Assembly (NCBI GenBank): GCA_020012075.1
Contig: DWUP01000097.1
Coordinates: 1 to 38,865, forward strand
Length of the DNA stretch: 38,865 bases
Direction of reading: 5' to 3'
Source of the DNA: Candidatus Avibacteroides avistercoris
GTDB lineage: Bacteria; Bacteroidota; Bacteroidia; Bacteroidales; Bacteroidaceae
This document shows, one piece after another, positions 30,879 to 38,865 of the stretch (the stretch's first letter is position 1; each line of letters starts with the position of its first letter). The notes beneath the pieces were generated by a model. The model was not told the DNA's origin. It made no database searches and saw only the letters and a program-made list of their open reading frames with translations. The position numbers were made by a program, and so were the translations under genes.

Positions 30879-33260
30879 ATGAAAGGAGAAATGATGAAAC
30901 AGACAATCATGACTGCCGCCACCGCACTCATGCTCGTCATCTGGGCGGCGACGGCTGCGGCTTATGACATCCGCGGCCGTGTGATCGACAAGATGTCGCG
31001 CGCCCCCATCGCTTACGCCAACGTGTCAGTCGTCGGCCTGCCCACAGTGGGGGCGACGACCGCCGACGACGGCACATTCACCATCACGGGACTCAAGCCG
31101 GGTTTCTATAGCCTCACGGCATCGTTTGTAGGCTACAAGACGGCTGTCACATCAGACTATCAAGTGGCGCAGACCGCACCATTCGTCGAGATAGAGCTTG
31201 AGGAAGACAGCGAGATGCTCGACGGAGTGACAGTCACGTCGTCGGTGTTCCGCCGCCTGCCCGATGCGCCCAACAGCCTGAGACTCATCTCACTGCAAGA
31301 AATCGAGAAGAGTCCCGGCGGCAACCGTGACATCTCACGCATCGTGCGTTCCTATCCCGGGGTGAGCTATTCGCCGGCCGGCTACCGCAACGACCTGATC
31401 GTGCGGGGCGGGTCGCCGTCTGAAAACCGATTCTTCATGGATGGCATCGAAATCCCCAATATCAACCACTTCAGCACACAAGGGGCATCGGGCGGGCCAG
31501 TGGGCATCATCAACGCCGACTTCCTCCGCGAAGTGAAGTTCTACACCGGGAGCTTCCCGGCCGACAAGGGGAATGCGCTCAGCTCCATCCTCGACTTCAG
31601 CCTCAAGGACGGCAACATGACGAGCAACACCTATAAGGCCACGCTCGGTGCGTCAGAGGTGTCGTTCACGGGCGACGGGCACATCGGCGAGCGGGTCAGC
31701 TATCTGGTGTCGGTGCGGCAATCCTATCTGCAACTGCTCTTCAAGATGCTGGGTCTGCCATTCCTGCCCAAGTACACCGACGGGCAGCTTAAGCTCAAGG
31801 TCAAGATTGACAGGCACAACGAGCTCACCATCCTCGGGCTGTTCGGCATCGACGACATGCAGCTCAACACGTCTATCACCGGCGGCAATGCCGAATATCT
31901 GCTGAGCTATCTGCCGACGATCAAGCAAGAGACGTTCACCGCCGGGGCGGCCTACAAGCACTATGGCGGGCGGCACGTGCAGACACTCTCGCTCGGTCAC
32001 AGCTGGCTGAACAACCGCAACTTCAAATACCGCAACAACGACGAGTCGTCGGAAGACAACCTGACACTGCGCATCGGCTCCATCGAGCAGAAGACTTCAT
32101 TGCGGTTTGACAACAAGGCATACCTCGGACGCTGGACGTGGGCGGTGGGAGCCGACGTTGCATACGCCTCCTACACCGACGAGTCGTTCAGACGGATATT
32201 CACCGACAGGACCATGACATCCACCTATTCGACCGACCTCGGGCTGGTGATGTGGGGCATCTATACCACGGCATCCTATACGTCGGCCGACGACCGCTTC
32301 TCCACCTCCTTCGGCTTCAGGAGCGACGGCACGGACTTCTCACACAAGACATCGCAGATGTGGCGCAACATCTCGCCGCGTGCATCAGTGACTTACTCGC
32401 CGTCACGGCATGTGGACATCAGTGCCAGCGCCGGCTACTACAGCCAGTTGCCGGCCTACACAGCACTGGGCTACAAGGACAACGACGGCCACTATGCCAA
32501 CACGGGGCTTGACTATATGCACGTCATGCAAGGCACGCTGGGCGTCAATTGGAATGTCAGGCCCAACGCCTCGCTGTCGGTGGAGGCATTCTACAAAGGT
32601 TACACCGACATCCCCCTGTCTGTCAGCGACAACATCCCGCTGCTCTGCAAGGGCAATGACTATGGCGTCGTCGGCAACGAAGCACTCATATCATCGGCCT
32701 CAGGACGTTCCTACGGCGTGGAACTGATGGGGAAATGGCAAGTGCCGGGCAAAGTGAGCCTCGTGTCGTCGCTCACCATCTACAAGAGCGAGTACCGCAA
32801 CGACCGCCACAGCCCATATATCGCCTCGGCATGGGACAACCGCTTCGTGTGGAACACAAGCTGCACATACGAACTGCCGCACTCGTGGAGCATAGGGGCG
32901 AGGCTCAGCTGCCTCGGCGGGGCACCCTACACGCCCTACGATGCGGACAAATCGTCGCTCATAGAGGCATGGGATGCCACAGGCCGCCCCTATCTCGACT
33001 ATTCACGCTACAATGATGAGCGTCTGCCCGCCTATTACCAGCTCGATGTCAGGGTGGACAAGGTGTTTTTCTTCCCCCGTGTGCGCTTCGGGGTCTATGT
33101 GGACCTCCAGAATGTGACGGTCTCGCAGTACCGCCAACCCGACGCACTGATGAGCACGGGCATCATCGACCCGGCAGACCCGCGACGGTATGTGATGAAA
33201 AGTGTGGACCAAGACAGCGGTTCGCTCATTCCCACCATCGGCCTCAGCGTAGAGTTTTAG
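30879..33260 (+). CDS. TonB-dependent receptor with N-terminal carboxypeptidase-regulatory-like domain
   Basis: 'YDIRGRVIDKMSRAPIAYANVSVVGLPTVGATTADDGTFTITGLKPGFYSLTASFVGYKTA', plug 'ISRIVRSYPGVSYSPAGYRNDLIVRGGSPSENRFFMDGIEIPNINHF', terminal 'LSVEF'. The true start may be ATG 30891 or 30894. Confidence 0.93.
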   Translation: MKGEMMKQTIMTAATALMLVIWAATAAAYDIRGRVIDKMSRAPIAYANVSVVGLPTVGATTADDGTFTITGLKPGFYSLTASFVGYKTAVTSDYQVAQTAPFVEIELEEDSEMLDGVTVTSSVFRRLPDAPNSLRLISLQEIEKSPGGNRDISRIVRSYPGVSYSPAGYRNDLIVRGGSPSENRFFMDGIEIPNINHFSTQGASGGPVGIINADFLREVKFYTGSFPADKGNALSSILDFSLKDGNMTSNTYKATLGASEVSFTGDGHIGERVSYLVSVRQSYLQLLFKMLGLPFLPKYTDGQLKLKVKIDRHNELTILGLFGIDDMQLNTSITGGNAEYLLSYLPTIKQETFTAGAAYKHYGGRHVQTLSLGHSWLNNRNFKYRNNDESSEDNLTLRIGSIEQKTSLRFDNKAYLGRWTWAVGADVAYASYTDESFRRIFTDRTMTSTYSTDLGLVMWGIYTTASYTSADDRFSTSFGFRSDGTDFSHKTSQMWRNISPRASVTYSPSRHVDISASAGYYSQLPAYTALGYKDNDGHYANTGLDYMHVMQGTLGVNWNVRPNASLSVEAFYKGYTDIPLSVSDNIPLLCKGNDYGVVGNEALISSASGRSYGVELMGKWQVPGKVSLVSSLTIYKSEYRNDRHSPYIASAWDNRFVWNTSCTYELPHSWSIGARLSCLGGAPYTPYDADKSSLIEAWDATGRPYLDYSRYNDERLPAYYQLDVRVDKVFFFPRVRFGVYVDLQNVTVSQYRQPDALMSTGIIDPADPRRYVMKSVDQDSGSLIPTIGLSVEF

Positions 33261-33306
33261 AGCCGCGGTTGTCGCCACGGATATTGGCGGCGAGGCATTT
33301 TTGCTG

Positions 33307-33314
33307 TAATTTTG
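33307..33314 (+). promoter_or_regulatory. -7 element upstream of the ThrE-like gene
   Basis: TAATTTTG, 17 bp before ATG 33331/33334. Confidence 0.4.
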
Positions 33315-33330
33315 CAGCCCAAAAACAGAA

Positions 33331-34710
33331 ATGATGGATATTGAAAACGCCAGCGCCTGCCCCAAGGCCGCGCAGGATGACGAGCAAGACGTGCTGCTGT
33401 TGCGCCGCAAACTCGACTTGCTCCTGCGCACCGGCAAACTGCTAATAGAGAATGCCGCCGACACCAACCGCGTCATGCGCAACATGAAGCGTGTCGCCGC
33501 CTATCTGGGGCTGCCCGAAGACAAACTGCACATCGAGGCCAGCTACACGATGCTGCTCGTCAATGTGAGTGACGAAGCACATTCCTATTCCAAATTCCAG
33601 AAGTGCGGGAACCATGCAGTCAATATGACCGTACTGACCGCCGTGAGCAAGCTGTCATGGCGCGCCATCGAGAATGACTATTCGCTCGACCAATATGAAG
33701 CCGAGCTGGTGCGCATCGCGACCAAGCCACGCAACTATCGGCCGATGATTGTCGCCGTCGGCGCGGCTTTCGCCTGTGGCGGCTTCTGCAAACTCTTCGG
33801 GGGAGACTGGATGGCATTCCTCTTCGCATCGATCTGCGCCTTTGCCGGCTACTGGACACGTCAGAAGTGCAACCACTTCGGGATCAACCCTTATATGAGC
33901 ATCGCCATAGCCGCTTTCGTCGCTACCTGCTTGGCATACGCCTCGACGATGAGCGGATTGTCGCAGACCCCCTATCATCCGCTGCTGGCATGTGCACTGT
34001 TTGTCGTGCCGGGAGTGCCACTGATCAACTTCGTCGATGACCTCATCGACAACTATCTGCAAGTGGGGCTGGTGCGTGCGACCAATGTCATGGTGACAAT
34101 GGGGGCAATGGCCTTCGGCATATTCGGTGCAATCAAAGCCCTTTCGATACAGGAAATCAACATCGACAAGAAGTTTTCCGAACTCAGCATGGTGCCACAT
34201 GACACCTACCTCGCCTATGCGCTGGCCGCAGCAATATCGGCAGTGGGCTTCTCGATGATATTCAACATCCAGCGGCGTCTGTTGTGGGTAGTCGCCATCG
34301 GCGGCATGATAGCCGTCTGCACCCGCAACTTCGTCAATTTCGAACTCGGCTACGGCCCGGTGATAGGCTCGTTCATGGGGGCATTCGTCGTGAGCCTCAT
34401 CGCTGTCAAGGCGGTCCACATCTTCCATGTCCCCAACCATGTGCTGACCATCCCCAGTGTCATCCCCATGATACCGGGTGTCCTGATGTATCGCTCGCTG
34501 TTTGCCTTCATCAACATGACGGGCGTCGTGGGTGAAGTAACGGCGGCAGTCTACAATGGCATCAACTCGGCGATGATAATACTCGTCATCTCGATTGGCG
34601 TGGCTTTCCCCAACATCATGGTGCGTCGCTTCATTGCCAAAGACAGGCAGCGTTTCCTCAACGAAGAGCTTGAACGCCGCAGGCAACGTGGTAAATTCAT
34701 CGAATGGTGA
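33331..34710 (+). CDS. Threonine/serine exporter family protein (ThrE-like, fused halves)
   Basis: 459 aa; 'LLLRTGKLLIENAADTNRVMRNMKRVAAYLGLPEDKLHIEASYTMLLVNV' then two multi-TM blocks ('VPGVPLINFVDDLIDNYLQVGLVRATNVMVT', 'IPSVIPMIPGVLMYRSLFAFI'). Confidence 0.9.
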   Translation: MMDIENASACPKAAQDDEQDVLLLRRKLDLLLRTGKLLIENAADTNRVMRNMKRVAAYLGLPEDKLHIEASYTMLLVNVSDEAHSYSKFQKCGNHAVNMTVLTAVSKLSWRAIENDYSLDQYEAELVRIATKPRNYRPMIVAVGAAFACGGFCKLFGGDWMAFLFASICAFAGYWTRQKCNHFGINPYMSIAIAAFVATCLAYASTMSGLSQTPYHPLLACALFVVPGVPLINFVDDLIDNYLQVGLVRATNVMVTMGAMAFGIFGAIKALSIQEINIDKKFSELSMVPHDTYLAYALAAAISAVGFSMIFNIQRRLLWVVAIGGMIAVCTRNFVNFELGYGPVIGSFMGAFVVSLIAVKAVHIFHVPNHVLTIPSVIPMIPGVLMYRSLFAFINMTGVVGEVTAAVYNGINSAMIILVISIGVAFPNIMVRRFIAKDRQRFLNEELERRRQRGKFIEW

Positions 34711-34717
34711 TGCAGCC

Positions 34718-35407
34718 ATGTCCTCACGCCTTACCATTATATTATTATCACTCATCTTACTGCCCGGATGCGGCAATGACCGCAGGATAGACGACCGCAC
34801 GGCAATGGGTATCAACGGCGATGTCAGACAGATGACAGTCGTGCGTGAGGATTTGGCCAACGGGCTGCCGCCCATGCTCGACGATTGGCTGAGCGAAGTG
34901 TGGTTTGACTCCGCCGGACGGCTCTCGGCAGTCAATGGCTTCGAATTCTCTGCCCACGGCGACAGCATCACCGTCACGCCGTCTGACAGCCGCACCGGTA
35001 TCGTCATCAAGCTCCGCAGATGGCAAGACGGCACGGCACTGCACTATGACGGCACGGTCACTGACCTGTCATTCCCGGGAGGGGAAACATCACAATGCTC
35101 GGCAAGCATAACACTCGACGACATGGGGCGGGTGGCAGCCGTGCAAGACACGGGACTGCTGGGCGGATTGCTCCGCTTGGCCGACTACTGCACATCAAGC
35201 ACGAGGACATTCACCTACGAGAGTGAGGGTCCGTTCCCCTCGGGCGAACATATCAAGGCATCGCTCGGCGACAATCTGACAGAAGTGACCATCACGTTCG
35301 CCTACACCGCCACCGACAGCCTTGGCAACTGGACCATGCGCACGGCCACCGATGCCACGACAGGCAAGCCCGCCTACATCGAGAGACGGCGACTGGACTA
35401 CCAATGA
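34718..35407 (+). CDS. Small uncharacterised lipoprotein
   Basis: Start set at ATG 34718 inside ORF 34595..35407: 'MSSRLTIILLSLILLPGCGNDRRID' gives a lipobox. Confidence 0.7.
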   Translation: MSSRLTIILLSLILLPGCGNDRRIDDRTAMGINGDVRQMTVVREDLANGLPPMLDDWLSEVWFDSAGRLSAVNGFEFSAHGDSITVTPSDSRTGIVIKLRRWQDGTALHYDGTVTDLSFPGGETSQCSASITLDDMGRVAAVQDTGLLGGLLRLADYCTSSTRTFTYESEGPFPSGEHIKASLGDNLTEVTITFAYTATDSLGNWTMRTATDATTGKPAYIERRRLDYQ

Positions 35408-35436
35408 CAGTCCGCCGCCATAAGCATGAAAAGCAC

Positions 35437-35444
35437 TATATTTG
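35437..35444 (+). promoter_or_regulatory. -7 element upstream of the AlkD-like gene
   Basis: TATATTTG, 33 bp before ATG 35477. Confidence 0.45.
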
Positions 35445-35476
35445 CAGGCATAACAATATAGCAACACTTCACTTAT

Positions 35477-36142
35477 ATGCCTAACATCGAAGAAACAATC
35501 AAAGACATAAAGACGCAATGCCGCCTTGCAATGAACGGGATGGTCTCGACAGCCATGCGCGAGCGGGGCATGGACTACCGCCTCAACTTCGGTGTCGAAT
35601 ACCCGCGCATCCGAGAGATTGCCCGGAGATATACCCCCGACCACGCCCTTGCATCAGAACTGTGGAAGAGCGGCATACGCGAACTGCAGATCATGGCCGG
35701 CATCTTGCAGCCCGCCGAGACGTTTGACCCCGCGATTGCCGATATATGGATCAGCGACATACACAATAGCGAACTGGCCGAAATGACGAGCATGAACCTC
35801 TTCAGCCGCCTGCCATACGCATCTGAGGCCGCCTTCAGATGGATAGCAGCAGACGACGAAATGACGCAATACTGCGGTTATCTGACCATCACACGCCTCA
35901 TGGCACGCGGAGCATCACTCAATGAACGGGCACGCCACGAGCTGACCGACCAAGCCATAGCTGCCGCCATGACCGAAGACATGTACCCCCGGCGGGCAGC
36001 CATCAACGCACTCTGCGAACTGGCACTCAGCAGCGAGGAGGGCAAAAGGGCAGTCCTCAATGCCGTCAAGCCATATACACACGCCGGCAACCCCCTCGGG
36101 CAAGAGCTGCACACACAGCTGGCCTACGCACTGGGAATGTGA
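35477..36142 (+). CDS. DNA alkylation repair (AlkD-like, HEAT-repeat) protein
   Basis: 221 aa; 'EYPRIREIARRYTPDHALASELWKSGIRELQIMAGILQP' resembles the AlkD N-half. Catalytic residues not confirmed. Confidence 0.65.
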   Translation: MPNIEETIKDIKTQCRLAMNGMVSTAMRERGMDYRLNFGVEYPRIREIARRYTPDHALASELWKSGIRELQIMAGILQPAETFDPAIADIWISDIHNSELAEMTSMNLFSRLPYASEAAFRWIAADDEMTQYCGYLTITRLMARGASLNERARHELTDQAIAAAMTEDMYPRRAAINALCELALSSEEGKRAVLNAVKPYTHAGNPLGQELHTQLAYALGM

Positions 36143-36197
36143 CAAGACGACAAGACATCTTTGGCCGGAGACGGTAATGATTTAAAGGAAAATTGCC

Positions 36198-36205
36198 TAC
36201 CTTTG
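36198..36205 (+). promoter_or_regulatory. -7 element upstream of fur-purA
   Basis: TACCTTTG, 20 bp before ATG 36225. Confidence 0.45.
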
Positions 36206-36224
36206 TCGGACAAGCATTCAACGT

Positions 36225-36704
36225 ATGGGGAACACCGGGGTCCAAGAGAAAGTCAGAAAACTCTTCACCGACTATTTGGAGAAAAACGGCCAAAGGAAAA
36301 CGTCGGAAAGGCTCGCCATACTCGACAAAATCTACTCACTCGACGGCCTCTTCAGCATAGAGCAAATACTGCAAGGCATGGAACAAATGAAGTTCAGGGT
36401 CAGCCGCGCCACAGTCTACAACACCGTCACACTGCTCCTTGATGCCAAGCTGATTGTCCGTCACAACCTCGGCAACGGCTCAAAATACGAAAAGTCATTC
36501 GACCTGACGACACACCATCACATCATCTGCACCGAATGTGGCAAATCACAGGTCTTTGACATCCCGGCCATCAAGAATATCATAGACAACACCAGATTCC
36601 CGAGATTTACCCCCAACGACTATTCCCTATACATATATGGTATATGCAGCACCTGCAAAAGGGCAAAGACAATGAAACTAAAGAAACAGAACAAAACGAA
36701 ATAA
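36225..36704 (+). CDS. Fur-family transcriptional regulator
   Basis: 159 aa; 'RKTSERLAILDKIYSLDGLFSIEQILQGMEQMKFRVSRATVYNTVTLLLDAKLI', 'HHHIICTECGKSQVFD', 'CSTCKRAK' (two CxxC pairs). Confidence 0.94.
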   Translation: MGNTGVQEKVRKLFTDYLEKNGQRKTSERLAILDKIYSLDGLFSIEQILQGMEQMKFRVSRATVYNTVTLLLDAKLIVRHNLGNGSKYEKSFDLTTHHHIICTECGKSQVFDIPAIKNIIDNTRFPRFTPNDYSLYIYGICSTCKRAKTMKLKKQNKTK

Positions 36705-36705
36705 C

Positions 36706-37983
36706 ATGAAATCAGTAGACGTACTATTAGGTTTGCAATGGGGCGACGAAGGCAAAGGTAAAGTCGTCGACGTCCTCACCCCGCGATATGACGTCGTGGC
36801 ACGCTTCCAAGGAGGCCCCAACGCAGGGCACACATTAGAGTTTGAAGGACAGAAATACGTCCTGCGCTCCATCCCGTCGGGCATATTCCAAGGCGACAAA
36901 ATCAACGTCATCGGCAACGGCGTCGTGCTCGACCCGGCACTCTTCCGTCAGGAGGCAGAGCAACTGGCAGCCAGCGGACACGACGTGACCCGGCGACTCT
37001 ATATCTCAAAGAAAGCACACCTCATCATGCCCACACACCGCGTCCTCGACGCCGCCTACGAAGCCGCCAAGGGCGATGCCCGTGTGGGGACGACAGGCAA
37101 AGGCATCGGTCCGACCTACGCCGACAAGACCAGCCGCAACGGACTCCGCGTGGGAGACATCCTCGGGGACTTCCCCGCAGCCTACGCCAAAGCAAAAGCA
37201 CGCCACGAAGCCATATTGCAATCGCTCGGCTACCAGTATGACATCACCGAGGCCGAGCGCGAATGGCTCGACGCCATCGAATATCTGAAGCAATTCACCC
37301 TCATCGACAGCGAGTTTTTCATCAACCAATTGCTCGACGAGGGCAAGTCAGTCCTCTGCGAGGGCGCACAAGGCACGATGCTCGACGTAGACTTCGGGTC
37401 ATATCCATTCGTCACTTCGTCCAACACCATCAGCGCCGGCGCATGCACAGGCCTCGGGGTCGCGCCGCGACGCATAGGCGAAGTCTATGGCATCTTCAAA
37501 GCCTACTGCACACGGGTCGGCGCGGGACCATTCCCCACCGAGCTGCACGACGCCACCGGCGACCTTATCTGCGACCGCGGACATGAATACGGAGCAGTCA
37601 CAGGGCGCAAACGCCGCTGCGGATGGATAGACCTCGTCGCCCTCAGATATGCAGTCATGCTCAACGGAGTGACCCGCCTCATCATGATGAAGAGCGACAT
37701 CCTCGACGACTTCGACACCATCAAGGCCTGCGTCGCCTACGACATCGACGGCACAGAGACCGACCGCTTCCCCTACGACATCACACACGACATCACACCG
37801 GTCTATGCCGAGATGCCCGGATGGAAGACAGACATGAGCTACATGACAGACGAAGACGAGTTCCCCGAAGAGTTCAACGCCTACATATCATTCATCGAGG
37901 ACTACCTCGGGGTGCCCATCAAAATCATATCACTCGGCCCCGACCGCAGCCAGACCATAGAGCGCTACACCGAGGGCGAATGA
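36706..37983 (+). CDS. purA: Adenylosuccinate synthetase
   Basis: 425 aa; 'VDVLLGLQWGDEGKGKVVDVLTPRYDVVARFQGGPNAGHTLEF', 'GTTGKGIGPTYADKTSRNGLRVGD', 'EGAQGTMLDVDFGSYPFVTSSNT'. Starts 1 bp after the Fur-family stop. Confidence 0.98.
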   Translation: MKSVDVLLGLQWGDEGKGKVVDVLTPRYDVVARFQGGPNAGHTLEFEGQKYVLRSIPSGIFQGDKINVIGNGVVLDPALFRQEAEQLAASGHDVTRRLYISKKAHLIMPTHRVLDAAYEAAKGDARVGTTGKGIGPTYADKTSRNGLRVGDILGDFPAAYAKAKARHEAILQSLGYQYDITEAEREWLDAIEYLKQFTLIDSEFFINQLLDEGKSVLCEGAQGTMLDVDFGSYPFVTSSNTISAGACTGLGVAPRRIGEVYGIFKAYCTRVGAGPFPTELHDATGDLICDRGHEYGAVTGRKRRCGWIDLVALRYAVMLNGVTRLIMMKSDILDDFDTIKACVAYDIDGTETDRFPYDITHDITPVYAEMPGWKTDMSYMTDEDEFPEEFNAYISFIEDYLGVPIKIISLGPDRSQTIERYTEGE

Positions 37984-38165
37984 CATCCGCCCAGCACCAC
38001 ACCATTGCCCGCCGGCGACAGGCCACACAGCCACGCCGGCGGGCATCTTGTCTCACTGCCCGAGACATCGCAAGGCAGACGGCCGCACACAGCGGCAGCC
38101 ACATCCCGTCACGAAGCCAACAACACCAGACAAAGAGAGACTGAAGCCCGCACCCCGGAGCTATT

Positions 38166-38247
38166 CCTTAGGCTGCAAATATATATTTGCAGCCTAACGT
38201 CTATATATCTCTAACCTAAAAACACATATTTTTAGCCTAAGCTAAGG
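38166..38247. repeat. AT-rich palindrome plus ~21-22-bp CCTAA-ended repeats
   Basis: Perfect 30-bp palindrome TTAGGCTGCAAATAT/ATATTTGCAGCCTAA (38168-38197) followed by CCTAA at 38193, 38215, 38236; second stem CTAAAAA-CACATA-TTTTTAG and TTAGC-CTAA-GCTAA. Confidence 0.75.
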
Positions 38248-38522
38248 CGACGGCATCCCACCCTGCCGCCATCACCATGGCACATCCGCCCTTCAACGAC
38301 CGTGACCGATTTTTAGCTTCATGGCACTCCATGCACACAGTTTTTAATATCACATCACAGGCAATCTGATGCCTACGCGCGGCACATGCTGTCAAAAAGA
38401 CACTTTATCCGGACATTTCCACCAGAAACAAAGCGAAAGCAAACCATATATCACCTATATTGCAACGCACAAATATCATTATGACAAAATGAAAGAATTA
38501 TTTAAAATTTCATGGCATTTTA

Positions 38523-38554
38523 TTTGGTATTCAGCAAACTTCGCCTTACCTTTG
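38523..38554 (+). promoter_or_regulatory. Bacteroidota primary-sigma type promoter
   Basis: TTTG (38523-38526) - 20 bp - TACCTTTG (38547-38554), matching the TTTG/TAnnTTTG consensus. Confidence 0.65.
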
Positions 38555-38560
38555 ACACGT

Positions 38561-38678
38561 AGGTTAATAAAATTTCATTTCCAAAGGCAAGAGAGCTTGT
38601 TTAATGGCAAAAACTTCATTTTGATATTAACGTATGTTGCGGCGTGATTCTTTGTGAAAAGCATCACGCCGTTTTTTT
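38561..38678 (+). ncRNA. Candidate small RNA (~115 nt)
   Basis: Bounded by the promoter at 38523-38554 and the terminator at 38640-38678. The only fully contained reading frame I noticed is a 6-codon ATG GCA AAA ACT TCA TTT TGA (MAKTSF). Confidence 0.5.
38640..38678 (+). terminator. Strong rho-independent terminator with no CDS upstream within ~650 bp
   Basis: CGGCGTGAT-t-CTTT-GTGA-AAAG-c-ATCACGCCG followed by TTTTTTT; GNRA (GUGA) tetraloop. Confidence 0.88.
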
Positions 38679-38765
38679 ATTGCACAAAATGACAGCCACG
38701 GCGGCAGCCGGGCAGCACATCGCCACAGGAAAGCACTATCTTTGCACACACAAGACCGACGCCGA

Positions 38766-38865
38766 CTGGAAGAAATACAGAGCATACACGACACCGAGCT
38801 GGGCGACATAGCCATCAAGACACATTGGAATGCACGCAAAGCCACCGCGAGAATCACCGGCGGGC
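38766..38865 (+). CDS. Partial N-terminus of a possible YgjP/DUF45-like metallopeptidase, truncated by window end
   Basis: Frame read by hand: (CTG)LEEIQSIHDTELGDIAIKTHWNARKATARITGG, resembling 'xDxELGxIxIrxxxxARrxxxRxxxxG'. No in-frame ATG visible, so the start is uncertain. A TATCTTTG -7 element sits at 38737-38744. Confidence 0.4.
   Translation, partial: MEEIQSIHDTELGDIAIKTHWNARKATARITGG

Noticed and set aside
33655-35034. 459-aa minus-strand ORF opposite the ThrE-like gene and lipoprotein
   Set aside because: Antisense shadow ORF spanning two plausible sense genes; composition rich in His/Asp/Arg typical of reversed coding.
38369-38647. 92-aa ORF after purA
   Set aside because: No recognisable domain or signal, runs through the consensus promoter and into the terminator stem; a non-coding explanation fits better.

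Overview
This 38.9-kb window looks like ordinary Bacteroidales chromosome, possibly Muribaculaceae-like (inferred from gene content and TAnnTTTG-type promoters). It carries about 23 complete CDSs plus one truncated at the 3' edge. They are: a lipoprotein, yidC, pyrG, an MFS transporter with a GH130 phosphorylase, a MATE exporter, class I fumarase, a PorT-like barrel, a SurA/parvulin cluster with an OstA-like protein, mutL, an NlpC/P60 protein, a GH84 beta-N-acetylglucosaminidase, an AddA/AddB-like helicase-nuclease pair, a TonB-dependent receptor, a ThrE-like exporter, an AlkD-like protein, a Fur-family regulator and purA. I see no prophage, transposase, CRISPR array, rRNA/tRNA or recognisable defence island. 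The most interesting signal is between the genes. At least seven intergenic regions hold short arrays of palindromic modules phased at 21-22 bp, about two helical turns. Two loci share a 4 x 21-bp CGCAA-G-TTGCG cassette with conserved flanks. Four other loci share a modular 22-bp array in which a small set of 5-bp half-sites (ATGCC, ACCCC/ACCCT, ATGTT and others) is reshuffled around 3-bp centres at near-constant 22-bp spacing. A seventh locus has a different sequence but similar architecture. A second candidate is an orphan ~115-nt transcription unit near 38.56-38.68 kb, with a near-consensus promoter and a GNRA-capped terminator but no convincing ORF. All alignments, spacings and family calls were made by eye from the sequence and ORF track; no database search was run.
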